Shown in pieces: positions 25,338 to 34,961 of a DNA stretch of 64,000 nucleotides. A program made the translations under genes and the position numbers. Under the pieces are notes generated by a model that was given only the letters and a program-made list of their open reading frames with translations, made no database searches and was not told the origin of the DNA. Within the stretch, counting starts at the first letter, position 1. Each line of letters starts with the position of its first letter. This stretch comes from Thalassotalea euphylliae (GTDB lineage Bacteria; Pseudomonadota; Gammaproteobacteria; Enterobacterales; Alteromonadaceae): contig NZ_QUOU01000001.1 in the NCBI RefSeq assembly GCF_003390335.1, positions 434,001 through 498,000 of the forward strand, written 5' to 3'.

Positions 25338-26957
25338 TTAAACTTTAAATTGTTTAGTAACGCCTTCGAGCTCGGTCGCTAAATTGGCGAGTTCGTTACT
25401 GACCGCAGCGACATCGTTTGATACTTGCGTGGCATCATTGGCACAGCCTTGGATGTCTTCAACGTGATTAATCATTAAGTTCGATACTTGGTTTTGTTGC
25501 TCTGTTGCGGTTGCAATGGCGCCATTCATATCGGAAATAATATTCACTTTCTCATTTATGGCGACTAGGCTAGCACCCGCTTGGTGCGCAGAATCAACAC
25601 TGACATTAACACTAGCACAAGAGCTTTCCATTTTCGTCACGGCTTGTCCGGCAGCATTTTGCAGTTGCATCAACATTTGATTGATTTCTTCTGTTGATTC
25701 TTGTGTGCGCGACGCCAAACTGCGCACTTCGTCAGCAACCACGGCAAAGCCTCGACCTTGTTCGCCCGCCCGCGCGGCTTCGATAGCGGCATTCAGTGCC
25801 AGTAAGTTAGTTTGTTCGGCGATACCTTTGATCACGTCGAGTACGACATTAACGCGCTCAGTGTCGTGCTGTAGTTGGTTAATGGTGACTGCTGCACCTT
25901 CAATATCTTCGGCTAATGCCTGAATTTGCTGAACCGTTTGCTCGACGACTTGTTTGCCACTATCGGCCTCGCTGCTTGCCAGGCGAGCTGCTTCTGCTGC
26001 GTCAGCGGCGTTGTGGGTAATGCTGGCTATGCTTTGGCTCATCTCTTCAACCGATTGACGAGATTGCACTACCGCTTGCGTTTGTTGGCTAAACGTCTCG
26101 AGTGATTGATCTGAAAGCGCTTGGATTCTGCTTGACGTTTGCGCGACGGGTGTTGCGGTTTCAACCACATCTTTAATGACGCTTTGTAGCTTTTCAATAA
26201 AGCTATTAAACCACAGAACTAAGTCGCCAATTTCATCTTTACTGTTGGTTTCCAAGCGCACGGTTAAATCACCATTTTCTTTGGCGATGTCTTGCATCGA
26301 ATGAATGATACTGTTGAGGTTGCGGAAAATAGCGTTGGCAATTGGAATCGCTACGATGAAAAGAATAAAAATAGTAATAGCGCCAACAGTTAAACCGACT
26401 GAACTTGTGGTGTCAGCTGTGTTTGACGCGTTAGTAAAGGCATTAGCAAAGGTTTCATAGCGCTGTGCTTGGAACGCTTCCAAGTCTTGTTGTAGTTGGT
26501 CAAGCGTATCAGTCATGCGCTTCGACGTTTCACCAATGGTGCTAAAATCGGCACTGCCATCAACCATTTGGCTCGACAATGTATAGGCGAGGTCAAAATA
26601 GGCATTGAAATCACCCAATATTGTACTCAGTGCACTGTCAGCATCGGCAGATAGGTTTTTGTCTTTGTTAACGCGGGCGCGAAACTCGTCGGCAAGCGCT
26701 GACGCGGAATCCAACAACTCTGACTCACCAAGCGTTACGGCATTCCCTAAGTTTTCTTTGATCTTGTCAAGTTGTACTAAGCTGCGCTCTGCACCTTGCA
26801 GCAATTTGTAATCCACTTGATACGCTTGCGCCAGTTGAGCAACGGTTTTATTCATCGACATAATACTGATGGCTAAGTATAGGCAAAAGCCAATTGTCGC
26901 CACACAAGGGATTAGGAGTATTTTCGTTCTGATAGAGAGTGATTTTAGGGCGTTCAT
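25338..26957 (-). CDS. Methyl-accepting chemotaxis protein, linked to porin/PstS-like genes
   Basis: A 539-residue chemoreceptor. The first membrane helix is at about 12-32, followed by a periplasmic helical domain of about 150 residues, a second helix at about 187-208 and a HAMP domain. The signalling domain has its hairpin tip at IAEQTNLLALNAAIEAARAG (about 380-399). No C-terminal CheR-docking pentapeptide is seen. It signals through CheA/CheW to the flagellar motor. The position ahead of a porin and PstS-like protein suggests the receptor senses the same ligand, directly or through the binding protein; that is inference. Confidence 0.93.
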   Translation of the reverse strand: MNALKSLSIRTKILLIPCVATIGFCLYLAISIMSMNKTVAQLAQAYQVDYKLLQGAERSLVQLDKIKENLGNAVTLGESELLDSASALADEFRARVNKDKNLSADADSALSTILGDFNAYFDLAYTLSSQMVDGSADFSTIGETSKRMTDTLDQLQQDLEAFQAQRYETFANAFTNASNTADTTSSVGLTVGAITIFILFIVAIPIANAIFRNLNSIIHSMQDIAKENGDLTVRLETNSKDEIGDLVLWFNSFIEKLQSVIKDVVETATPVAQTSSRIQALSDQSLETFSQQTQAVVQSRQSVEEMSQSIASITHNAADAAEAARLASSEADSGKQVVEQTVQQIQALAEDIEGAAVTINQLQHDTERVNVVLDVIKGIAEQTNLLALNAAIEAARAGEQGRGFAVVADEVRSLASRTQESTEEINQMLMQLQNAAGQAVTKMESSCASVNVSVDSAHQAGASLVAINEKVNIISDMNGAIATATEQQNQVSNLMINHVEDIQGCANDATQVSNDVAAVSNELANLATELEGVTKQFKV

Positions 26958-27395
26958 TTTATTGTTCTATTTAGGTTGAGTCTGGTTAAGTTGAATCTGG
27001 AAAATCGTTGCTTTGCCTGAAAGTGCAGTGAGTATCTGTCGTGGTCGAATACAAGATGAAAAAGCGGCGATTAGAGTGGCTTTTGATAGCAAGAAAGGCA
27101 ATGTCTGATGTTGCTTCATGTGCGCTGAGATTTTGTCCATCCCGCTTGGGTATATAAGGTTATTGCAATGATAATTAAGATTCATTTTACTGATAATGAC
27201 TTGTATCAAAGTTCACTTCATTTGGGCGTTAACTTAGGGATATTTCATCACGAGGTCAACCAGAATGCGTGACATTATCGCATAATTATGAAAGTTTTCG
27301 TAATTAGGGTGTCGTCAAGCGTTTTTTTAGTACCAAAATGATCTCGTTATAGCTTGTTAAGTTGACAGCTCAACATGCAGCTCCACGAACGCGCG
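26958..27395. other. 438-bp intergenic region, nothing definite
   Basis: This is the upstream region of the chemoreceptor gene and the downstream region of the MFS gene, both on the minus strand. I find no credible gene (an 80-codon minus-strand frame here lacks coding character), no strong hairpin terminator and no repeat. It should hold the chemoreceptor promoter. Confidence 0.4.
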
Positions 27396-28586
27396 TTATG
27401 CACTTTTTTCCACGGCTTTGAAACGCCACTCAATGCCCTGAACGGGTTTGTCTGGGACGAGTAAAGAAAGCGCCAGTGAACAAGCAGCAAAGCCAGCGCC
27501 GACAAAGAACACCCAGCTCGGGTTGGTTAACCAAACGATACCAAGCAAAGCGGGAATCACGACGGCCGCGATATGGTTGATGGAAAAACTCACGCCAGCA
27601 CTAGCGGCGATGTCTTGCGGCTCAGCAATTTTTTGAAAGTAGGTTTTGATCGCAATAGCCAGCGCAAATAGCAGGTGATCAACCACATATAAAATAGCGG
27701 CGACAAAACCTGTGTCCACTAAGCCGTAAGAGATAAAGAGCAGAATCAAGCCCGTGTATTCAAACAAGAGCGTTTTGCGCTCACCAACTTTGCCAATGAT
27801 CTTGCCTATCGCAGGTGCAAACAGCCAATTAAACACGTAGTTAATCAGAAATAAGGCGCTGATATCGGCAACGGAATAGCCAAACTTCTCCACCATTAAA
27901 AAGCCTGCAAACACCACGAAAATTTGACGACGAGCGCCACTAAAAAAGGTCAACGCGTAAAACAACCAATACTTTTTGCGCAAAATGAGTTTTTTACTTT
28001 GCTCTGTTGGGGACGGAAACTGTTGGAAGGTCATCGCCAGTAATAGGGTCATGACTAAAGCAACCCCGCCAAACAGTGTGTAAGTGGCTTGATAAGACCA
28101 AGTGAAGTAGTCCATTAACAGCCACACACTACTAAACGCCACCAGCGATGCCACCGATTTGGCAGAAAGCAGTTTACCCATAAAATGTGGGGTATTGTCT
28201 TTATCCACCCATTGTAAGGTCAGCGACTGATTAACCGTTTCAAAGTAGTGAAAGCCAACAGACATAATCACCGTCGTGATATACAGGCCAAAAACACTAG
28301 GAAAAAAGCCCGTAGCGGCAACTCCTATAGCGGTAATGGCAAGTGACAGGAGCGCCAGTTTTTGCTCTTTGATAAATAACAGCAGGTAAACTGCTGTAAA
28401 CGCCAGAAAGCCGGGTACTTCGCGCAAGCTTTGTAAAATACCAATTTCACGGCCGGTAAAACTGGCTTTTTCAACGACAAAATTGTTGAGCAGTACCATC
28501 CACACCGAGAAAACAAGCGGCATAATAAACGCCATGGCCAATAATAGGTGCTGAGGCTGATAAAAGCGTTGACGCAAGGTAAACAT
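27396..28586 (-). CDS. Major facilitator superfamily transporter
   Basis: A 396-residue integral membrane protein with about 12 predicted helices in two halves and a short basic loop in the middle (after the sixth helix, SPTEQSKKLILRKKYW). The N-terminus starts on the cytoplasmic side with MFTLRQRFYQPQH. The order and length fit MFS permeases. I cannot assign a substrate, and no biosynthetic or catabolic partner is adjacent. Its promoter region carries copy 2 of the MITE-like repeat about 170 bases upstream. Confidence 0.85.
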   Translation of the reverse strand: MFTLRQRFYQPQHLLLAMAFIMPLVFSVWMVLLNNFVVEKASFTGREIGILQSLREVPGFLAFTAVYLLLFIKEQKLALLSLAITAIGVAATGFFPSVFGLYITTVIMSVGFHYFETVNQSLTLQWVDKDNTPHFMGKLLSAKSVASLVAFSSVWLLMDYFTWSYQATYTLFGGVALVMTLLLAMTFQQFPSPTEQSKKLILRKKYWLFYALTFFSGARRQIFVVFAGFLMVEKFGYSVADISALFLINYVFNWLFAPAIGKIIGKVGERKTLLFEYTGLILLFISYGLVDTGFVAAILYVVDHLLFALAIAIKTYFQKIAEPQDIAASAGVSFSINHIAAVVIPALLGIVWLTNPSWVFFVGAGFAACSLALSLLVPDKPVQGIEWRFKAVEKSA

Positions 28587-28755
28587 GGAAGATCCTTTTA
28601 TGGTCTATAGCAACAACGCCTAATTATGACTTTTTGTCGCAGTTCGCTTGACTGAAAATATGATTCATCAGCTATACTGCGAATCTCATTACGGCGTTGC
28701 TGATTGGATTCATTTTATCAGCAATGAAAGTATATTAAACCATCAAAGGTCATTA

Positions 28756-29020
28756 ATACCCATGTTACTTCAAGATGCTTGATTTCAGCGCTGTCACAGG
28801 GGCTCAATATCAAGGCGCAGCTTGCCGGAATGGTCACTCCCTTTCAATAAGCTGCAACGCAGAGAGTGAGTTCCTGTGAAGCGCCCAAAAGGTTGGTTTA
28901 AAAGCGATTTATGCTGCGTTATTGATTTTGACAAGGGAACAACCATTCTCTGCAATCAATGCCTTGCCTAAACCGCTTTTAATTCCAACTGAAACAAGCA
29001 CTTTGGAGTAGCATGGGTAT
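28756..29020. repeat. MITE-like palindromic repeat, copy 2 (265 bp)
   Basis: Starts ATACCCATGTTACTTCAAG and ends with GCATGGGTAT, the same inverted ends as copy 1 at 2112-2389, and runs in the same orientation. It is shorter mainly through loss of about 13 bases near the middle (CCTCTCTACCTTAAAAAATGG of copy 1 is reduced). The paired hairpin arms persist, including where bases differ (copy 1 ends CACGGGTAT opposite ATACCCGTG; copy 2 ends CATGGGTAT opposite ATACCCATG). It occupies much of the gap 28587-29198 between the divergent MFS and chemoreceptor genes; nothing else is recognised there. Confidence 0.8.
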
Positions 29021-29198
29021 AGACCATTATTTGAAACCGTTATTTGAAACTGTAATTTTAAACCCTTGTTTGGAATCTGGTGAGTTAGAGCTTGAGCGTT
29101 ATTTTTCCCGTGCATTAAGGATCGTGCATTGGTGATCGCGCAAGGTAAGTTTTAATCTCCGTGTTTTAGACATCCTTAACTAACTTGTTGGGAAGTAT

Positions 29199-31157
29199 AT
29201 GAGCTCTCTGGTCGCCGCGGTAAGTGCCGCCTCTAATCAATTACGCTTTAAAACCAAGTTCACCTTATTAGCCATCGTCTTTTTTATTCCGCTAATTGGC
29301 GCATTTTTATGGATTGTAGACAGTCAACAAAACAAAATTGAGTTGCTCGACCAAGAATTGATGGGTCACGAGCTGATTGAACAAATCGTCAGTATCGAAC
29401 AGCTAATCTACCAAGCTGGGCAATCGAGCCAAGCGCAAGCGCAAGTGGCCAAGTTAAGCAAAGCGATCCGTCAAACACCATTACTTTCACCTGTGCGCAA
29501 TAAAGTCACGCAGTTACAAGAACTGGTCGGTAGCTATCAATTAAACGAGTCAGATACTCAGTTAACCAGTGTTGCTGACATCTACGAGCTCACCTTGTCA
29601 TTGCGTGAGAACATTGCGGCAATTACCGGGTTAAGCCGAGAAGGTGATGCCAGCTTATTCTATCTTTCAGAACTAGGCCGTATGCGCCTTCCGGCAATAC
29701 ATGAATACTTAGCTCGTACGAGTTACTTAACGCAAAACATTATTACCAACCAAGGGTTTAACGCGCAGTCGTATACTTCGTTAGTTGCCTTAAACAATCG
29801 TATTGATGAAATCCAACACCAATTCGACAAGTCACAAATGCAATTAGAGCGCGTGGATAAAGCTACCGCTAAAAGCTTGGCGGCTGATTTAGCAGCCATT
29901 GTGAGTAACACCGATAGGTTTCAGGCTGCGCTGCAACAGCAAGTTATCGACCCTGACAGTATCCAATGGTCTCGTGCAGACACGCAGCGTGCTGCGGGTA
30001 TGGCATTAAATGCAGTCATTGATACCGAAACACGTATTAACAAACTCCTTTCCGAGCGTTTGCAAGCGGTACAGTCAACACAGCTTAATGCATTAACCTT
30101 GCTTGGCATTTTTCTCTCGCTCAGTGTTGTGCTTATTGCCGGTATCTTGTTTGTCATTTATTGGTCAATTAAAGGCAATGCTCAGCAATTGCAACAAGCG
30201 GCACAAGTCATGGGTGAAGGCGATTTTTCTCAGCATTTAGCCATTGATAGCAAAGACGAATTTGGTGATATCAGCGAAAGTTTCTGTGTCATGCAGAAAA
30301 AAGTGAATGGGCTGCTTCAGCTCGTGCAAGCGGATATCGAGAAGCTTGAGCAAGACACGGCGAATATTCGCGAAATGACTGACGATATGGAACACCAAGT
30401 TGCCAACCAGCAAGACAACACCAATGGCGTGATTGGCGCGATCACCGACATTTCACAGTCAGTGCAGTCAATCGCTGAAATCACTGACAATGCACGCAAT
30501 GTTACCCATGCGGCGAGTGAGCACGTTAAAGGCGGGCAGAGTATTATTGCTGATACCGCGTCGGTGATCAGTCAGATCTCTCAAGAAGTTAATGCCACTT
30601 CACAAGTCATTGATACATTGGCGAGTAACACCACAGAAATTGCGCAGTTTGTCAGTGTGATTCGCGAAATTGCCGACCAAACTAACTTACTGGCGCTTAA
30701 CGCTGCGATTGAAGCCGCCCGTGCGGGTGAGCAAGGCCGAGGTTTTGCGGTAGTTGCCGACGAGGTGCGTAATCTGGCCGGTAAAACACAAGACGCAACA
30801 GGCGAGATTCAAGATATTATCGAGAAGCTTCAGCAGGGTACTCAAGACTCGGTGAAAGCGATGACGCAAGGGGTTGAGCGAGCCGAACAAGGTGTGAAAC
30901 AAACCGAGCTTGTATCAGCATCGTTTAACGAGATAACTGACTCCGTGAACAATATTGTTGGCGGTACAGATAAAATATCAGCAGCCGTGACCCAGCAACA
31001 CAGTATGTTGGGCCACATTGACAGCAACACCGAAAACATTGCCAAAGGTGCAGAGACCATTTTGCAATCTGCTCACCATGCAGCACAAGCTGTGGGCAGC
31101 TTATCGGAGTTGGCCGACGACCTTTCCAAGCAACTAGCGCAATTTAAATTGAACTAG
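29199..31157 (+). CDS. Methyl-accepting chemotaxis protein
   Basis: A 652-residue chemoreceptor. The first membrane helix (about 22-42) is followed by a long periplasmic helical domain of about 240 residues, a second helix (about 297-322) and a HAMP domain. The signalling domain has its tip at IADQTNLLALNAAIEAARAG (about 489-508). The large sensor region is glutamine- and serine-rich and resembles helical-bundle ligand domains. No CheR-binding tail is present. It differs from the other chemoreceptor in the window and is monocistronic. The ligand is unknown. Confidence 0.92.
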   Translation: MSSLVAAVSAASNQLRFKTKFTLLAIVFFIPLIGAFLWIVDSQQNKIELLDQELMGHELIEQIVSIEQLIYQAGQSSQAQAQVAKLSKAIRQTPLLSPVRNKVTQLQELVGSYQLNESDTQLTSVADIYELTLSLRENIAAITGLSREGDASLFYLSELGRMRLPAIHEYLARTSYLTQNIITNQGFNAQSYTSLVALNNRIDEIQHQFDKSQMQLERVDKATAKSLAADLAAIVSNTDRFQAALQQQVIDPDSIQWSRADTQRAAGMALNAVIDTETRINKLLSERLQAVQSTQLNALTLLGIFLSLSVVLIAGILFVIYWSIKGNAQQLQQAAQVMGEGDFSQHLAIDSKDEFGDISESFCVMQKKVNGLLQLVQADIEKLEQDTANIREMTDDMEHQVANQQDNTNGVIGAITDISQSVQSIAEITDNARNVTHAASEHVKGGQSIIADTASVISQISQEVNATSQVIDTLASNTTEIAQFVSVIREIADQTNLLALNAAIEAARAGEQGRGFAVVADEVRNLAGKTQDATGEIQDIIEKLQQGTQDSVKAMTQGVERAEQGVKQTELVSASFNEITDSVNNIVGGTDKISAAVTQQHSMLGHIDSNTENIAKGAETILQSAHHAAQAVGSLSELADDLSKQLAQFKLN

Positions 31158-31227
31158 AGCCGCGCTGGCGTATATGCCGACAATTACTTGAATTTTTGCC
31201 ATATACGCCCATATCTATAGAGCATAT

Positions 31228-31245
31228 TACCAATATTCATTGGTA
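31228..31245. promoter_or_regulatory. Inverted repeat TACCAAT-N4-ATTGGTA upstream of fadB
   Basis: A perfect 7-4-7 inverted repeat 71 bases beyond the chemoreceptor stop and 239 bases before fadB. It could be a weak terminator of the chemoreceptor gene or an operator for fadBA. No T-run follows it. Confidence 0.35.
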
Positions 31246-31302
31246 TTTTGGGATGCTAACTGTCAGTGTGTAAGATTGTTCTATAGCCGATTATACTTGG
31301 GG

Positions 31303-31334
31303 TTGACAATTTGAGCGTACAAGTAAACGCTCAA
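31303..31334 (+). promoter_or_regulatory. Candidate fadBA promoter element and operator
   Basis: A TTGACA hexamer (31303-31308) stands just before the perfect inverted repeat TTGAGCG-N10-CGCTCAA (31311-31334). The repeat would overlap the promoter spacer, a good place for repression. Fatty-acid genes in this group are controlled by FadR- or PsrA-type repressors, but I cannot match the site to a known consensus with certainty. The -10 box is unclear and the leader to fadB is about 150 bases. Confidence 0.45.
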
Positions 31335-31483
31335 TTAAAACACCCGTTTAAAAAACGTTGCTTTTAGTGTTCTTTCGAGGCAAACTCAGTCGGCTAGTAT
31401 TACAATTCATAACACTTAGTTATTTAAAAGTAATTACAAAAACCAGTCTAACAAGCACCTTAATCGGGTGGAGGAGATCAGGC

Positions 31484-33649
31484 ATGTTATTTCAAGGCAA
31501 AAGCCTTTCTGCCGAGTTACTTGCTGACGGTATTGTTGAATTTAAATTCGACGCCGAAGGTTCAGTAAACAAGTTCGATCAGGCAACATTTGAAGAATAT
31601 CGCGCAGTCGTCGACGCGATCAAAAACTGCAGCGAAGCAAAAGGTATTATTGTTACCTCTGGCAAATCAGCATTCATTGCTGGCGCTGACATCACAGAAT
31701 TCCTAGAAACATTCAAAAAGCCAATGGACGAGTTAATCCCTTGGGTTAAAGCGGCTACTGACTTATTTGATTCGTTTGAAGACATCGACCTACCAAAAGT
31801 TGCAGCAGTTAACGGCTTCGCACTAGGTGGTGGTTGTGAAATGATTTTAACCTGTGACTACCGTGTTGCAGACACCACAGCTTCAATTGGCTTACCAGAA
31901 GTTAAACTAGGTTTAATGCCAGGTTTTGGTGGTACCGTACGTTTACCTCGCATTATCGGTGCCGACAACGCAGTTGAGTGGATGTCGACAGGTAAAGCTC
32001 ATAAAGCTGAACAAGCACTAGCCGTTGGTGTCGTTGACGCGGTTGTTGCCCCTGAGCTACTTCGCGATGCAGCCATTGCTATGGTAAAACAAGCGATTGA
32101 CGGTAAGTTAAACTGGCAAGCAAAACGCCAAGCTAAACTAGAACCATTAAAGCTAACGCCAACTGAAACCATCATGACGTTCAATACTTGTAAAGGTATG
32201 ATCGCAGCAAAAGCGGGTAAGCACTACCCAGCACCAATGACGATGGTTAAGTCATTAGAAGCGGCAGCTGGTTTAGACCGTGCCGGTGCAATGGCAATTG
32301 AAAACGAAGGTTTTGCTAAGCTGGCGAAAACTGACGCAGCAACAGCACAAATCGGCATTTTCATGTCTGATCAAGTGATCAAAGGCAAAGCGAAGAAAGC
32401 GGCGAAAGCAGGTTCACCTGTTGAAAAAGCTGCGGTACTTGGCGCTGGTATCATGGGTGGCGGTATCGCTTACCAATCAGCTGCTAAAGGCACGCCAATT
32501 GTCATGAAAGACATTGCTGATAGCGCACTTGATTTAGGTTTAACCACAGCAGCGGGCTTATTAACTAAGCAAGTTGAACGTGGTCGCATGAACGCTAAGA
32601 AAATGGCGGGCGTGTTAAACAACATCACACCAACGCTAAGCTACGACAGCTTAAAAGATGTTGACGTTGTCGTTGAAGCGGTTGTTGAAAACCCGAAAGT
32701 AAAAGGTATTGTATTAGCCGAAGTTGAAGGGGTTACGGGTGACGACGCAATTCTTGCCTCAAACACCTCAACGATTTCTATCGACCTACTAGCCGAAAGC
32801 GTTAAGCGCAAAGACAAGTTCTGTGGTATGCACTTCTTCAACCCTGTGCACAAAATGCCACTTGTTGAAGTTATTCGTGGTAAAGAAACGTCTGACGAAA
32901 CGGTTGCGGCTGTTGTTGCTTATGCAGCGAAAATGGGTAAATCACCTATCGTGGTTAACGACTGCCCAGGTTTCTACGTAAACCGCGTATTATTCCCATA
33001 CTTTGCTGGTTTCAGCCACTTAGTAAAAGAAGGTGCTGATTTTACTGCCGTTGATAAGGTGATGGAGAAGCAATTCGGCTGGCCTATGGGTCCTGCGTAC
33101 TTGCTTGACGTTGTCGGTATCGACACAGCTGATCACTGTACTGGTGTGATGTCTGCTGGCTTCCCAACACGAATGCAGAAGATCGACAACGATCCAGTAA
33201 GCATTCTATTTGGTGATGATCGTTACGGTCAGAAGAACGGCAAAGGTTTCTACGACTACGGTAAAGACAAGCGCGGTCGTCCAACAAAAGTTCCAGCAGA
33301 AAAAGCGTTTGAACTATTTGCTGGCAACGTTGCTGACAAGAAAGACTTTGACGCTGACGAAATCATCGCACGACTAATGATCCCTATGGTGAACGAAGTG
33401 GTTCGCTGTTTAGAAGAAGGTATCGTTGATACGGCTGCTGAAGCAGATATGGGCTTAATCTACGGTTTAGGTTTCCCTCCATTCCGCGGTGGTCCAATTC
33501 GTTACCTAGAAACTGTTGGCCTAGAGAAGTTCATCGAAATGGCGGACAAGTTCGCTCACTTAGGTGAAATTTACCAAGTAACAGACGGTATGCGTGAGAT
33601 GGCTAAATCTGGCAAGTCTTACTACACCACTGATGTGAAAACAGCTTAA
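31484..33649 (+). CDS. fadB: Fatty acid oxidation complex alpha subunit (enoyl-CoA hydratase / 3-hydroxyacyl-CoA dehydrogenase)
   Basis: ATG 31484 is chosen as the start because GAGGAGA stands seven bases upstream and MLFQGKSL is the usual FadB beginning; the frame is open further up but not conserved. The protein has 721 residues, close to E. coli FadB (729). The hydratase domain holds catalytic Glu119 (GGGCEM) and Glu139 (LPEVKLG). The dehydrogenase domain opens with VLGAGIMGGGIAY (about 318) and has FNPVHKMP. It forms the beta-oxidation complex with the thiolase encoded 15 bases downstream. Confidence 0.97.
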   Translation: MLFQGKSLSAELLADGIVEFKFDAEGSVNKFDQATFEEYRAVVDAIKNCSEAKGIIVTSGKSAFIAGADITEFLETFKKPMDELIPWVKAATDLFDSFEDIDLPKVAAVNGFALGGGCEMILTCDYRVADTTASIGLPEVKLGLMPGFGGTVRLPRIIGADNAVEWMSTGKAHKAEQALAVGVVDAVVAPELLRDAAIAMVKQAIDGKLNWQAKRQAKLEPLKLTPTETIMTFNTCKGMIAAKAGKHYPAPMTMVKSLEAAAGLDRAGAMAIENEGFAKLAKTDAATAQIGIFMSDQVIKGKAKKAAKAGSPVEKAAVLGAGIMGGGIAYQSAAKGTPIVMKDIADSALDLGLTTAAGLLTKQVERGRMNAKKMAGVLNNITPTLSYDSLKDVDVVVEAVVENPKVKGIVLAEVEGVTGDDAILASNTSTISIDLLAESVKRKDKFCGMHFFNPVHKMPLVEVIRGKETSDETVAAVVAYAAKMGKSPIVVNDCPGFYVNRVLFPYFAGFSHLVKEGADFTAVDKVMEKQFGWPMGPAYLLDVVGIDTADHCTGVMSAGFPTRMQKIDNDPVSILFGDDRYGQKNGKGFYDYGKDKRGRPTKVPAEKAFELFAGNVADKKDFDADEIIARLMIPMVNEVVRCLEEGIVDTAAEADMGLIYGLGFPPFRGGPIRYLETVGLEKFIEMADKFAHLGEIYQVTDGMREMAKSGKSYYTTDVKTA

Positions 33650-33664
33650 GCCGAGGAAAGAAAA

Positions 33665-34828
33665 ATGAAAGAAGTCGTAATTGTCGATTGTATTCGTACC
33701 CCTATGGGTCGCTCTAAGGCTGGTATTTTCCGTAACGTACGTGCCGAGAGCTTATCTGCGCACCTAATGCAAGCGCTATTAGATCGCAACCCGAACTTAG
33801 ACCCTGCGTTAATCGAAGACATTATCTGGGGTAACGTTAAGCAAACTAAAGAGCAAGGTTTCAACATTGCTCGTAACGCTCAGCTACTAACCGACATTCC
33901 TAAGTCAGTTGGCGCGATTACTGTAAACCGTTTATGTGGCTCTTCAATGAGTGCATTACACGATGCTTCTGCCTTCATCATGGCAGGTCAAGGCGACGTG
34001 TACATGGTTGGTGGTGTTGAGCACATGGGTCACGTACCTATGATGTACGATGTGGATTTCGATCCAGCGTTAAGCAAGTACATCTCTCGTGCTGCTGGTA
34101 ACATGGGCTTAACCGCTGAGTTACTAGGTATGCAACACGGTGTAACACGTGAACAGCAAGACGCTTTTGGCGCGCGCTCTCACCAGCTTGCTCACAAAGC
34201 AACTGTTGAAGGCCGCTGGGCAAACGAAATCATCCCAACATTAGGTCACGACGCGAACGGCGTATTGTCACTAATCGAGCACGATGAAGTCATTCGCCCT
34301 GAAACAACCGTTGAATCATTAGCAGGCTTACGCCCAGTATTCGATCCAGTAAACGGTACAGTCACTGCAGGTACGTCATCAGCACTTTCTGATGGTGCCT
34401 CAGCGATGTTAGTCATGTCTGCCGACAAAGCGAAAGAGCTAGGCCTAACACCACGCGTTAAAATCCGTGGTTTTGCGTCAGCAGGTTGCGATCCATCAAC
34501 TATGGGTTACGGTCCAGTACCAGCCACTAAGAAAGCCCTTAAACGCGCTGGTTTATCATTAGAAGACATTCAGTTAGCTGAATTCAACGAAGCATTTGCT
34601 GCACAAGCGGTTTCGTGTGTTCGCGCGCTAGGTCTTGAAGATAAGATGGACGATATGATCAACTTAAACGGTGGTGCGATTGCATTAGGTCATCCACTAG
34701 GTTGTTCAGGTACACGTATCTCGACCACACTCGTTAACCTAATGGAAGCGCAAGACGTGAACATTGGTTTAGCGACTATGTGTGTTGGTTTAGGCCAAGG
34801 TGTAGCAACCGTCTTCGAACGCGTTTAA
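33665..34828 (+). CDS. fadA: 3-ketoacyl-CoA thiolase, beta subunit of the fatty acid oxidation complex
   Basis: A 387-residue thiolase, the same length as E. coli FadA. The nucleophilic cysteine is in VNRLCGSSMSALHDA (about residue 91), the catalytic His in GGAIALGHPLGCSGTR (about 343) and the second Cys in ATMCVGLGQG (about 373). It cleaves 3-ketoacyl-CoA to acetyl-CoA and a shortened acyl-CoA as the last beta-oxidation step. A GAGGAAAG ribosome site precedes the ATG. It is co-transcribed with fadB, and codon use in both is strongly biased, as for highly expressed genes. Confidence 0.97.
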   Translation: MKEVVIVDCIRTPMGRSKAGIFRNVRAESLSAHLMQALLDRNPNLDPALIEDIIWGNVKQTKEQGFNIARNAQLLTDIPKSVGAITVNRLCGSSMSALHDASAFIMAGQGDVYMVGGVEHMGHVPMMYDVDFDPALSKYISRAAGNMGLTAELLGMQHGVTREQQDAFGARSHQLAHKATVEGRWANEIIPTLGHDANGVLSLIEHDEVIRPETTVESLAGLRPVFDPVNGTVTAGTSSALSDGASAMLVMSADKAKELGLTPRVKIRGFASAGCDPSTMGYGPVPATKKALKRAGLSLEDIQLAEFNEAFAAQAVSCVRALGLEDKMDDMINLNGGAIALGHPLGCSGTRISTTLVNLMEAQDVNIGLATMCVGLGQGVATVFERV

Positions 34829-34858
34829 TCACTGGTTTAATAACGTAACTTCTACGTT

Positions 34859-34895
34859 GGAAGTGCTCATGTACCCTTGTACATTCCGCGCTTCC
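34859..34895 (+). other. Nested hairpin in the fadA 3' untranslated region
   Basis: GGAAGTGC (34859-34866) pairs with GCGCTTCC (34888-34895), and within it ATGTAC (34869-34874) pairs with GTACAT (34879-34884) around CCTT. It lies between the fadA stop and the terminator at 34962. It may protect the 3' end or belong to a small RNA; neither is shown. Confidence 0.35.
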
Positions 34896-34961
34896 GCCTT
34901 GAATTTACGTCATTATCCGGCGTGATAAATACTAGTAAAATAGTTAAACGCTAATAAATTT

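Noticed and set aside
26967..27209. 80-codon minus-strand frame before the chemoreceptor
   Set aside because: Lacks coding character and a ribosome site; more likely promoter DNA.
28909..29115. 68-codon minus-strand frame
   Set aside because: Mostly inside the MITE-like repeat; the other copy does not keep a comparable frame.
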